The position numbers and the translations under genes are program-made. A DNA stretch of 64,000 nucleotides from Amycolatopsis alba DSM 44262 (lineage in GTDB: Bacteria; Actinomycetota; Actinomycetes; Mycobacteriales; Pseudonocardiaceae), in the NCBI RefSeq assembly GCF_000384215.1, contig NZ_KB913032.1, positions 6,158,588 through 6,222,587 of the forward strand. The letters are read 5' to 3'. The notes beneath the pieces are model-generated. The model was given only the letters and a program-made list of their open reading frames with translations, had not been told where the DNA came from and did not search any database. This document shows positions 34,922 through 43,102 of this stretch, piece after piece (the first letter of the stretch is position 1; the number at the start of each line of letters is the position of its first letter).

Positions 34922-35395
34922 CTATCCGTCGTCGTCCTTGTTTCCGACGGCGAGGTCGTCCACTTCGAGGTTCTCGTCGAGTTGCACATCGATGCGCGAG
35001 TCCGGGAACTGACGGGGTGCGTGGAAGGAGATCAGTGTCGTGTCCGGCCAGACCGTGAGCGACACGATGGTCAGATCATCGCGCAGATCGGCCTGTTCCT
35101 GGATGTGGGAGGCATCGCCGACGGCGGCCTCGATCTCCTCGGCCACGGCGGCGACGATTCGCCGCCACCGTGCCGCCGGGAGGTCCAGGATCTCGGTGGC
35201 ACGTGCGGTCAGCGCCATGATGTCGGTGTCCGGAGTCTCGTCCAGGTCGGGATCGATCTCGACGAGGACGTCGACCTCGGCCGGCGCGAGGCGCGCGCGG
35301 TCCACCACCGTGTCGTCGGCGACCTCTGGCGACGCGAGCCGCCCACCTGCCTGGATGGCCCTCAGCAACTCGACAAGGGGCTCGGTACCCGTCAT
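34922..35395 (-). CDS. Hypothetical protein
   Basis: 157 residues from ATG 35395; the frame is open further upstream but loses coding character. Acidic, with predicted segments VDVLVEIDPDLDETPDTDIM, RWRRIVAAVAEEIEAAV and a beta-rich half DLTIVSLTVWPDTTLISFHA. No recognised motif. Convergent with the lipoprotein gene. Confidence 0.6.
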   Translation of the reverse strand: MTGTEPLVELLRAIQAGGRLASPEVADDTVVDRARLAPAEVDVLVEIDPDLDETPDTDIMALTARATEILDLPAARWRRIVAAVAEEIEAAVGDASHIQEQADLRDDLTIVSLTVWPDTTLISFHAPRQFPDSRIDVQLDENLEVDDLAVGNKDDDG

Positions 35396-35559
35396 CCGTA
35401 CAGTCCTTTCGGCCGCCGCGCAGGACAGTGTGTGAAGAGCGGGGAAACCGACGGGAACGCCGAGCTTCCTGCGCTGCCGGAGCATTGTCCACTGCAGGCG
35501 ACGGTGCGCCTCGAACACGTCCCTGATGGACGAGCGTCCTGGCCTGCCGGAGTTCCGGG

Positions 35560-36183
35560 TCAGCCGAAATGGTCGCCAAGACCGCCACGAAGCAGGTCGA
35601 AGGCGTGGTTGGCGTTGGCCACGGCCTCGGGGTAAAGATCGTCGGCGCGGCGCCCCTCGGCCAGTTGCCGCCAGTTCAGCTCGACCAGGACCTGGAGGGT
35701 CCGGTTGATCTGGCGGGCGGCCAGGTGCGCGGTCGTTTGAGCGGTGTCGGCCGCACGCAACGCGTCGGTCAGCGCGGCGTCGCCGCGGGTTCCGTACTGC
35801 TTCAAGCGGGCCCCGAGGCTGTCGGTCATGGAGACCATCCGATAGAAGGCGAGCACCTCGGGGTCGTCGCACAGGCCATAGGCCGGATCGCGCTCGGCCA
35901 GTCGGTCCAGGAAGAACCGGTGCAGCGCGGCCAACGGCGTCTCCCCGTCCTCGCGGTCCAGGACCACCCGTGCGGTCTCGGTCTCATGATCGGCGAAGCG
36001 GTGCAGCACCAGGTCTTCCTTGGTCGGGAAGTACTTGAACAGGGTGCGCTTGGAGACCTCCGCCGCCTCGGCCACCTCCGCGACCGAAACCCGGTCGAAG
36101 CCGGACCGCAGGAACAGCGCGATCGCCGCCTTGGAGATCGCGGTCCTGGTCTGCAACTTCTTACGCTCTCGCAACCCGGTCAC
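35560..36183 (-). CDS. TetR-family regulator
   Basis: 207 residues. HTH AIALFLRSGFDRVSVAEVAE and AAEVSKRTLFKYFPTKEDLV; TetR_C-type ligand domain. Divergent from a flavin monooxygenase gene, with inverted repeats in the shared gap, so it most likely represses that gene until an aromatic or drug-like inducer binds. Confidence 0.9.
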   Translation of the reverse strand: MTGLRERKKLQTRTAISKAAIALFLRSGFDRVSVAEVAEAAEVSKRTLFKYFPTKEDLVLHRFADHETETARVVLDREDGETPLAALHRFFLDRLAERDPAYGLCDDPEVLAFYRMVSMTDSLGARLKQYGTRGDAALTDALRAADTAQTTAHLAARQINRTLQVLVELNWRQLAEGRRADDLYPEAVANANHAFDLLRGGLGDHFG

Positions 36184-36193
36184 CGGTAAATCC

Positions 36194-36241
36194 TATACCA
36201 AGGCGATAAGTAAACCTGGTATACATATCTACCGGGTTTAC
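36194..36241. promoter_or_regulatory. Inverted repeats between TetR and flavin monooxygenase
   Basis: Two nested inverted repeats lie in the 76-bp divergent gap: TATACCA (36194-36200) with TGGTATA (36217-36223), and GTAAACC (36210-36216) with GGTTTAC (36235-36241). Either or both may be the TetR operator and would overlap the divergent promoters. Confidence 0.5.
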
Positions 36242-36259
36242 CGAAGGAGTGGAGGGGCG

Positions 36260-37741
36260 ATGGAGACCGAGGTCATCGTGGTGGGTGGTGGGCCGACCGG
36301 GTTGATGCTGGCCGCCGAGCTGGGCCTGGCCGGGGTGCGGACCGTGGTGGTGGAGAAGCTTGTCGAGCGCAGCGGCCAGTCCAAGGCCGGCGGTCTGCAA
36401 CCGCGCACCGCCGAGGTGCTGGACCAGCGTGGCCTGCTCGACAACGTGCTGGACCGCGCGTCGGCGCGGCACGGGGCGGGCGGTCACTTCGCGGCGCTGC
36501 CGGTTCCGCTGGACTGCCGGTCCTGGCGGACCCGGCATCCGTGGGGTGTGCCGATTCCGCAGGCACGGGTCGAGGAAGTGCTGGAGAAGCGGGTCGTCGA
36601 GTACGGCATCCCGGTGCTGCGCGGGCACGAACTGGTCGCACTGGATCAGGACACCGAGGGCGTCACCGGGACCGTGACCGGTCCGGATGGCGAGGCGGTG
36701 CCGCTACGCGGGCACTACCTGGTCGCTTGCGACGGCGCGCACAGCAGGGTGCGCAAGCTGGTCGGCGTCGGCTTCCCCGGTACGGCGGGCACGATCTCCG
36801 CGGTCGTCTCCGATATCGTGCTGACCAGCCGGTCGGACGCGGTACCGACCACAATGGAGCATTTCAGCAGGCACGTCCGCGGTAAGGGCGGCCACTGGAC
36901 GGCACTGTCTCCATTGGACAATGGGTGCTACCGGCTGATGTTCGGCTCGCAGTCCAGGGTCCCCCGTGATACCCCGGTCACCTTGGCCGAGGCGCGCACC
37001 GCGCTGCAGGCCGTGTACGGCGAGGAAACCGACCTTCAGGAGCTCCGGTGGGCATCGCGGTTCAGCAACGCCTCGCGGCAGGTCGACCGGTATCGGGTGG
37101 ACCGGGTGTTCTTCGCAGGCGACGCGGCGCACATCCACCTCCCTGTCGGCGGGCAGGGCATCAACCTCGGTATCCAGGACGCGGTCAACCTCGGCTGGAA
37201 GCTCGCGGCGCGACTGCGTGACCGGGCGGGAGACGCGTTGTTGGACGGCTACCACGCCGAGCGCCACCCGGTGGCCGCCCGTGTGCTGAACAACACCAAG
37301 GCACAGGGCGTGCTGCTGAACATGATCGAGGACGAGAACGTCGCGGCGCTGCGCGACATCGTCCTCGATCTCGCGCGGACACCTGACGGCAACCGCTACC
37401 TGGCCGGCATGATCTCCGGCCTCGACGTGCGCTACGGCGACTCGGAGCATCCACTGGTGGGCTCCCGGATGCCCGATCTCGGGCTGACCACGGCCGTCGG
37501 CCCGACCAGGACCTACGACCTGCTCCGCGGCGGTCGGGGCCTGCTGCTGGAACTCGACGGCGAGGCGACGCTGGCCGGCCACGCACGAGGCCGGGTCGAC
37601 CACGTGTCGGCGACCGTGACCGAGGACTGGCGGGACGCGGTGGACGCGCGGGCGGTGCTGGTTCGCCCGGACGGCCACGTGTGCTGGGTGGCGGGTGCTG
37701 AGAGCCCGGAAGCCGCGCTGCTCCACTGGTTCGGCCGGTAA
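36260..37741 (+). CDS. FAD-dependent aromatic monooxygenase (class A, rifampicin-monooxygenase-like)
   Basis: 493 residues from ATG 36260. PHBH-fold flavoprotein: GGGPTGLMLAAELGLAG at the N-terminus, the DG fingerprint VACDGAHSRVRKLVG, and GDAAHIHLPVGGQGINLGIQ near 290-310. The rest (LGWKLAA, YHAERHPVAARVLNNTKAQ, LLRGGRGLLLEL, thioredoxin-like C-terminal ARAVLVRPDGHVCWVAG) follows the rifampicin monooxygenase/PgaE branch. Likely NADPH and O2 dependent hydroxylation of an aromatic drug or polyketide. Probably controlled by the divergent TetR. Confidence 0.9.
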   Translation: METEVIVVGGGPTGLMLAAELGLAGVRTVVVEKLVERSGQSKAGGLQPRTAEVLDQRGLLDNVLDRASARHGAGGHFAALPVPLDCRSWRTRHPWGVPIPQARVEEVLEKRVVEYGIPVLRGHELVALDQDTEGVTGTVTGPDGEAVPLRGHYLVACDGAHSRVRKLVGVGFPGTAGTISAVVSDIVLTSRSDAVPTTMEHFSRHVRGKGGHWTALSPLDNGCYRLMFGSQSRVPRDTPVTLAEARTALQAVYGEETDLQELRWASRFSNASRQVDRYRVDRVFFAGDAAHIHLPVGGQGINLGIQDAVNLGWKLAARLRDRAGDALLDGYHAERHPVAARVLNNTKAQGVLLNMIEDENVAALRDIVLDLARTPDGNRYLAGMISGLDVRYGDSEHPLVGSRMPDLGLTTAVGPTRTYDLLRGGRGLLLELDGEATLAGHARGRVDHVSATVTEDWRDAVDARAVLVRPDGHVCWVAGAESPEAALLHWFGR

Positions 37742-37744
37742 CGA

Positions 37745-37785
37745 TCGACCGGGTTCCCCTCGGACCACGAGGGGAACCCGGTCGA
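37745..37785 (+). terminator. Strong terminator after the monooxygenase
   Basis: A perfect 18-bp stem starts three bases after the stop codon: left arm 37745-37762 (TCGACCGGGTTCCCCTCG), right arm 37768-37785, loop GACCA. One of the most stable hairpins in the window. Confidence 0.9.
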
Positions 37786-37972
37786 CAAGCGCCCCTTCCC
37801 TCAGCCTGGGCCGTGTCTCGGATCAGTGCGCCCAGGTGCCGGTGGTGCCAGCGCCACCAGTCGGCGTCTGGCCGCCACCCCTGAGGTTCGGGGGGAGTGC
37901 CCGATGGTCTTGGGCACGGTGGACGACGAGGCTGGACCCGATCGATCCGAAGTCCTCGAACAAAGGAAAAGC

Positions 37973-38794
37973 ATGTCGAGAGTGGGTTCCTTGCGCCGCA
38001 ACCTGATTCGTGCCGCCGGTGTCGCACTGGTGGGCACCGCCTGCGCACTCGCGGTGCCAGGGAGTGCCGGCGCCGTGGTGAACGGGAAGGACTCCACCGA
38101 GCGCTACGAGTTCATGGCCTCGATCCCGGAGATCGTGCCCGAGATGAACAACGCCAAGGGTGTCTGCGGCGCGGTGCTGGTCCATCCGCAGTGGGTGGTG
38201 ACCGCGGCGCACTGCGTCGATCCGGGACGCAACCCGGCCAGGCCGGAAGGGACGGTCCGCATCGGCAGCCAAGGGCGGACCTCCGGCGGCACGGTCCGCT
38301 CGATCGACAGCTGGGTGCGCCACCCTGGCTACGAACCGGGCGCGCCGAACAAGAACGACATCGCCTTGGTACGCCTGGACCGCCCGGTCTCCCAGCAGCC
38401 GATCCGGATCGCCGAGCGCCCCGGCCGCCCCGGTACGCCGACCCGCTTGATGGGCTTCGGCACCACCGTCGACACCGGCGACCTGACCAAGGCGGTGTTC
38501 CCCGAACGGCTCCAGGAACTCGACACCCGCCGCGGGGCGGTGTCCGAATGCTCGCCCGGCTACGCGGACCGGACCCGGCTGTGCACGATCAGCCGCAAGC
38601 CTGACGCCATGGCGTGCATGGGCGACTCCGGCGGGCCCCAGGTCCAGCGCGGGAAGAGCGGCCGATGGGAACTGATCGGCGTCACCTCCGGCCCCGGCGA
38701 CGACGACGTCCCCTGCGCCAACGGACCCGGCCTCTACACCAGCGTGCCCGCCTACGCCGGCTGGATCCACCGCACCATCCACAAACACAGCTGA
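37973..38794 (+). CDS. Secreted trypsin-like (S1) serine protease
   Basis: 273 residues from ATG 37973 with AAAGGA upstream. Signal peptide to about residue 33 (VALVGTACALAVPGSAGA). The mature end starts VVNGKDS, compatible with trypsin-type zymogen cleavage right after the leader. Triad: His in TAAHC, Asp in KNDIALVRLD and Ser in CMGDSGGP. Six Cys for disulfides. First of three secreted proteases in a row. Confidence 0.92.
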   Translation: MSRVGSLRRNLIRAAGVALVGTACALAVPGSAGAVVNGKDSTERYEFMASIPEIVPEMNNAKGVCGAVLVHPQWVVTAAHCVDPGRNPARPEGTVRIGSQGRTSGGTVRSIDSWVRHPGYEPGAPNKNDIALVRLDRPVSQQPIRIAERPGRPGTPTRLMGFGTTVDTGDLTKAVFPERLQELDTRRGAVSECSPGYADRTRLCTISRKPDAMACMGDSGGPQVQRGKSGRWELIGVTSGPGDDDVPCANGPGLYTSVPAYAGWIHRTIHKHS

Positions 38795-38802
38795 CCTGCC
38801 AG

Positions 38803-39018
38803 TCACCTGGCGCCGGCAGGCCCGTGGCGAGTCTGGCCTCGGGTCTGCCATGTGGCCGCGTCCTCGCCCGCCGTGGCGGTGGCGCTCGTCGCTCCGCGGC
38901 AACCTGGACACAGGAACCTGCCGCACTTGTAGCAGGTCAGGTGCGCTAGATGGCTGCGCCTTTCCCGCGAGCGATCCCCGCGCGAGTGATGGACCGCTTG
39001 AACGTCTGGAGGGTTCAT
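38803..39018 (-). CDS. Possible small Cys-rich protein
   Basis: The minus frame from ATG 39018 gives about 71 residues with LTCYKCGRFLCPGCRG, a zinc-ribbon-like CxxC-x6-CxxC-type group. Codon bias is weak and no ribosome binding site stands out, so this is tentative. The gap to 39276 otherwise has no supportable gene. Confidence 0.25.
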   Translation of the reverse strand: MNPPDVQAVHHSRGDRSRERRSHLAHLTCYKCGRFLCPGCRGATSATATAGEDAATWQTRGQTRHGPAGAR

Positions 39019-39276
39019 CGACACCCAGACGATCGCTTCATCTCCTGGCCCCGCGTACTTGCGTGCTTTGTTCCTGTTCCACCCGTTCCATAGGGGTGGC
39101 CGCTGCACTGCACCCAGCGCGGGGCGTATCGACCTCAGCAGATCGGCGGATGACCTGCGTTCTCCGCCGCGCCGGTTCACCGGGGCAGTGCCGGCCTGGG
39201 ATCATCGCCGGAGATAGTGGCCGGGTGGCGCCACCTGTCGACGGCCCTCGTTGACGACACGAAAGGCGACGGGTTC

Positions 39277-39693
39277 GTGAGGGATCACTGGCGGCTTCTG
39301 CAACCGCTTCGCGTGGCTGCCGGCTGGCGGATCGACATCAGCAGTCTCTACGCCGTCGATCCGTCGCCCGAGACGATGGAATGGTTCTACGGCTCTGTCC
39401 TGATCTCCGGCAACGACCATCATTCCCGGCTGAGTTTCGATGCCCGCTGGGAGCCGGAAGGCGACCCCGAGGGCTGCTACACGGTCGACTTCCTGCGCCT
39501 TCCCCGCCCTCGAAAGGGAACGGGAAATGCGGTGCGGGGGCCCGACGAGGTCGAGTTCATCGGAACCTGGACGACCCGGAGCCGTCCTGAACTGGTCGCC
39601 GTCCTGGAATCCTTCATGTTCACCCGCACCCCGCCGGAGAACATCGCGTGCCCCGAACCGGAACCCCCTGCCGCCGGACCTGACGCCGTCTGA
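39277..39693 (+). CDS. Hypothetical protein
   Basis: 138 residues from GTG 39277 (an in-frame start at 39217 would add 20 less likely residues). Begins VRDHWRLLQPLRVAAGWRID and runs through ETMEWFYGSVLISGND and LSFDARWEPEGDPEGCYTVD to EFIGTWTTRSRPELVAVLES. Compact, soluble and acidic. I do not know the family. A strong hairpin separates it from the convergent protease gene. Confidence 0.6.
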   Translation: MRDHWRLLQPLRVAAGWRIDISSLYAVDPSPETMEWFYGSVLISGNDHHSRLSFDARWEPEGDPEGCYTVDFLRLPRPRKGTGNAVRGPDEVEFIGTWTTRSRPELVAVLESFMFTRTPPENIACPEPEPPAAGPDAV

Positions 39694-39717
39694 TCTTGCC
39701 CTCGGCCGGAGAATCGC

Positions 39718-39751
39718 GGAACCCGCGACCGCATGAGCGGCCGCGGGTTCC
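39718..39751. terminator. Strong terminator between convergent genes
   Basis: GGAACCCGCG (39718-39727) pairs with CGCGGGTTCC (39742-39751), and CCGC/GCGG continue the stem inside around loop ATGA. Placed between the hypothetical gene and the convergent S1 protease gene, so it probably works for both. Confidence 0.8.
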
Positions 39752-39781
39752 ACAGGGGCGGAAAGGTTTCGAATCCGTGGA

Positions 39782-41248
39782 TCACCGGACCGTGAGGGTG
39801 TACTCCGTGGTTCCGGCCTTGCCGGTGCTGTCCGTCGCCGTGATGGTCACCTTGTGGTTACCGCGCTGATACGGCCCCATGACCGTCATCCGCGAAGTGC
39901 CGCCGGGGTTGATGGTCTGCGGTGAGAACGTCGGCGAGTAGGACAGTCCGGCGCCGCTGAGCCGGATGGGACCCGTGCCGCCGGTGACGGTGATCGTCGC
40001 GTTCGCATAGCCGCCGGGCGGGACGATGCCGGAGTTCGGCGAGGCGGACGGTCTGGGACCGTCACCGGTACCGCCGTCTCCGACCGTGAGGGTGAACTCG
40101 GCGGTCTTGGATCCGGAGACGCCCTTGGCCGTGACGGTGACCTTGTAGGTGCCCGCCTGGGTGCTCGCCGAGGTCTGCATGGTCAGTTTGGCGACCTGCC
40201 CGGAGTCGACGGTCGACGAGGGCTGGAAGGTGGCGGTCGTTCCGGCGGGCAGTGCGGACGCGCTCAGCTCCAGCTTTTCCGGGCCCTGGTCTCCTGCCGT
40301 GGTGGTGAGGCTGGTGGAGACGTGCTTACCGGGATCGGCCTTGCCGGACGATGGCGACAACGCGATGCCGAACTTGCCGTCGCCGGGCTGGGTTCCGCCG
40401 ATCTCGGCGCGGGCCCAGTCGCCCATCGCGTTGGTCAGGCGCGCCATGATGCTGTAGCGGTCACAGGCGCTGGAGCCCCATGACGAGACACCGACGATCA
40501 CGCCGTCCACGATGAACGGACCGCCGCTGTCACCCGAGCAGTCGGCGGTGCGGCCGTCGTTGTAGCCCGTGCACACCATCAGGTCACCGTTGACCCGGAT
40601 GTCGAAGACCTGGCAGCCGGCGGGGTCGTTGACCGGCAGGGTGGTCTTGCGGAGTTCGCCGGAGCCGCCGCTCGCCGAGGTCTTGCCGTAGCCGAGGGAG
40701 ATGCCGGACTTGCCCGGCTTGGTGAGCGCGCTGTCTCCCGAGCCCGCCACCTTGGCCCACTGGCTTTCCGGCACCGGGATGTCGTCGACGGTGGTGACCA
40801 CCGCGACGTCGTTGCCCGTCCGCCAGCCACCGGAGCCGCTGTACTGGGGGTGGGCCTTGAACGAGGCGACGGCCGTGCGGAACGTCTCGTCGCCGGGGGT
40901 GTTCAGGTCGTCGTCGCCGTAGAGGTAGCTCTTGGCACCGGTGGTATCGACCATGCAGTGCGCCGCGGTCAGGATCTTGCGCTTGCCGACCACGGAGGCG
41001 GTGCAGGACTGTCCCTGCGGACCTCCGCCCCCGACGCGCATGCCCGCGATGACGGACGGGTTCTCCTTGACCGTGGTGCGTTCCCCGTTGATGATCCGGG
41101 TACCCATGTCCGCCGCACGGAGCTGATCGGTCGGGGTCGCCGCGACGCTGATCTTGTCGGCCGGGGCGGCATCGGCGGTGCTCAAGACGGGCAGGGCCGC
41201 CGTGGCCAGTGCGAGAGTGAGGGCCAGTGCGAAGCGTGGTGTTCTCAT
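39782..41248 (-). CDS. Secreted S1 protease with two C-terminal Ig-like domains
   Basis: 488 residues. Signal peptide (FALALTLALATAALPVLSTA). Trypsin domain about 48-285: IINGERTTVKENPSVIAG, His in LTAAHCM, Asp in GNDVAVV and Ser in CSGDSGGPF. Two beta-sandwich repeats follow (about 295-392 and 400-488), each ending in a EFTLTV or EYTLTV strand, as in bacterial Ig-like / PKD-like substrate-binding modules. Extracellular protease with binding modules. The gene lies 61 bp downstream of the S8 protease gene on the same strand and may be co-transcribed. Confidence 0.9.
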   Translation of the reverse strand: MRTPRFALALTLALATAALPVLSTADAAPADKISVAATPTDQLRAADMGTRIINGERTTVKENPSVIAGMRVGGGGPQGQSCTASVVGKRKILTAAHCMVDTTGAKSYLYGDDDLNTPGDETFRTAVASFKAHPQYSGSGGWRTGNDVAVVTTVDDIPVPESQWAKVAGSGDSALTKPGKSGISLGYGKTSASGGSGELRKTTLPVNDPAGCQVFDIRVNGDLMVCTGYNDGRTADCSGDSGGPFIVDGVIVGVSSWGSSACDRYSIMARLTNAMGDWARAEIGGTQPGDGKFGIALSPSSGKADPGKHVSTSLTTTAGDQGPEKLELSASALPAGTTATFQPSSTVDSGQVAKLTMQTSASTQAGTYKVTVTAKGVSGSKTAEFTLTVGDGGTGDGPRPSASPNSGIVPPGGYANATITVTGGTGPIRLSGAGLSYSPTFSPQTINPGGTSRMTVMGPYQRGNHKVTITATDSTGKAGTTEYTLTVR

Positions 41249-41309
41249 CGTTCTCCTTCAAAGGATGAAGAGATGCGGAAGAGCGGACGGCGCTGTCCGT
41301 CCACTGTGG

Positions 41310-42860
41310 TCAGAATGTGATCGACCAGCCGGTGAGCGTGCCGACGTCGAACCGGTAGGTGTCGCGCACCGAAAGTCGCCACGTGCCGTTCGCGTCCTCG
41401 TTTGAGGCGTCGACCGTGAAGCTCTCGTGTATGCCGCCGGATTCGCCGACGCCGCCCGCGCGGTTGAGCGAATAGGGCGTTCCGCTCGGCCCGATCAGGT
41501 CGACGGCGAGGTCTCCGGTGTAGCCGTGGTCGATGTCCACTCGCACCGCCAGCGTGGCCGATGCCTTGCCGTCGCAGGAATCCTGGCTCACGGAGGTCCC
41601 CACCGCGGCGTCCGCGTCGGGGATGGCCACATCCTGGTCGTTGCTCTTGGTCCCGCATCTGGTCGGCGTGCCGCCGCCCAGGTCGCCGACGTAGAGCAGC
41701 TTGTTCGGCGAGCCGGTTCCGGGGTTGGTGATCAGGTCCGGGGTGGCGCTGCGCACCAGCGCGTCGCTGACCTGCTGCGGGGTCGCGGCGGGGTTCGCGG
41801 CGAGATACAGTGCGGCCGCGCCGGCGACGTGCGGGGAGGCCATGGACGTACCGCTGGCGGTGCGGAACGATCCGGTGTTGTCACTGGAGTGGATGTTGCC
41901 GCCCGGTGCGAAGAGATCGACGCAGCGGCCGTAGTTCCCGCCGCGCGTGCGGTCCTTGTTGAACCAGCCGACGGTGAGTGCCTCCGGGACACGCGCCGGG
42001 CTGACGCCGCACGCGTCCTTGCCGTCATTGCCCGCGGAGACCGCCACGACGATTCCCTTGGCCACCAGTGCCTTGACCTGTTCGTCACCGACGCCGGGCA
42101 CATCCATGCCCAGGCTCAGGTTCACCACCGCGGGTTTGACGGCGTTCTTGGCCACCCATTCCATGGCACTGACCGTGGCCGAGTCCGGGCCGGAACCTTT
42201 GCAGTCCAGCGAGCGCACGGCCACGACCTTGGCCTTCTTCGCCACGCCGACGGTTTTGCCCGCGATCGTGCCTGCCACGTGCGAGCCGTGCCAGTAACAG
42301 TCGCCGGCGTCGGTGTCGTTGTCGAGGAAGTCGTAGCCGTGGCTCGCCCTGCCCTCGAACTCGGGGTGCTGGGCCTGCACCCCGGAGTCGATGACATAGG
42401 CGGTCACCCCCTCACCCGAATTCGGGAAGGTGTACTTCTTGTCCAGAGTGGCGGTTCGCTGGTCGATCTGGTCCAGGCCCCACGACGGCGGACTCGGCTG
42501 TTCCCCCGCCGCCCTGGTCGTGCCGTCCTGGTGCACTGCCTTGACCGACGGGTCGGCGGCCAGTCGCCGCGCCTGCCGCTCGGAAAGACCGCGGACCGAG
42601 AAACCGTTCAGCGTGACCGAGTACGTGTCGGTCACCTCGCCGCCGTAACGTCCGGTGAGTGCCGAGGCCTGGCCTTCGGCCGCGGCACGGGCGCCACCTT
42701 CGAGCACCACTATGTACTGCCCGGAGTACGGCCGATCGGCCTGGACGACAGCCGCTTCCGCCTGCTGCGCCGCGGCCACGCCCGCGGTCGTCACCACTGC
42801 CGCGGCGGCGACCGCGACGGTGAACAGGTTCGCCATCCATCTCGTTCTGCACTGTTGCAT
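41310..42860 (-). CDS. Secreted subtilisin-like (S8) protease with proprotein-convertase P-domain
   Basis: 516 residues from ATG 42860 preceded by GGAGGAATCG. Signal peptide to about residue 31; inhibitor I9 propeptide (YIVVLEGGARAAAEGQASAL to KAVHQDG, about 48-112). Catalytic domain with Asp158 (AYVIDSGV), His191 (WHGSHVAGT), oxyanion Asn278 (VSAGND) and Ser339 (SGTSMASPHVAG). The last 115 residues form a P/Homo B domain (SVSQDSCDGKASATLAVRVD, YTGDLAVDLIGPSGTPYSL) that stabilises or targets such enzymes. First of a two-gene protease operon. Confidence 0.92.
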   Translation of the reverse strand: MQQCRTRWMANLFTVAVAAAAVVTTAGVAAAQQAEAAVVQADRPYSGQYIVVLEGGARAAAEGQASALTGRYGGEVTDTYSVTLNGFSVRGLSERQARRLAADPSVKAVHQDGTTRAAGEQPSPPSWGLDQIDQRTATLDKKYTFPNSGEGVTAYVIDSGVQAQHPEFEGRASHGYDFLDNDTDAGDCYWHGSHVAGTIAGKTVGVAKKAKVVAVRSLDCKGSGPDSATVSAMEWVAKNAVKPAVVNLSLGMDVPGVGDEQVKALVAKGIVVAVSAGNDGKDACGVSPARVPEALTVGWFNKDRTRGGNYGRCVDLFAPGGNIHSSDNTGSFRTASGTSMASPHVAGAAALYLAANPAATPQQVSDALVRSATPDLITNPGTGSPNKLLYVGDLGGGTPTRCGTKSNDQDVAIPDADAAVGTSVSQDSCDGKASATLAVRVDIDHGYTGDLAVDLIGPSGTPYSLNRAGGVGESGGIHESFTVDASNEDANGTWRLSVRDTYRFDVGTLTGWSITF

Positions 42861-43102
42861 CGATTCCTCCATCGCGCGTTTCGAACGGCCGCAGGGGGTT
42901 TGTGACATCGAGCCGCTCGAACAATCAGCCTTCGGCCTGGCGGACGGGGGAACAAGTGTGGTCGCGACCCGTACCGGTACCTGATCCTGTGTGGACGCAA
43001 GTGCCGTAGCTCGCGGGGTTATGGCGCCCGCACCCGCCGACCTACCATGTCGGGGCATTCCTCTGCGGACGGTTCACCGACAGGAGCGAGCATGGTCGAC
43101 GG

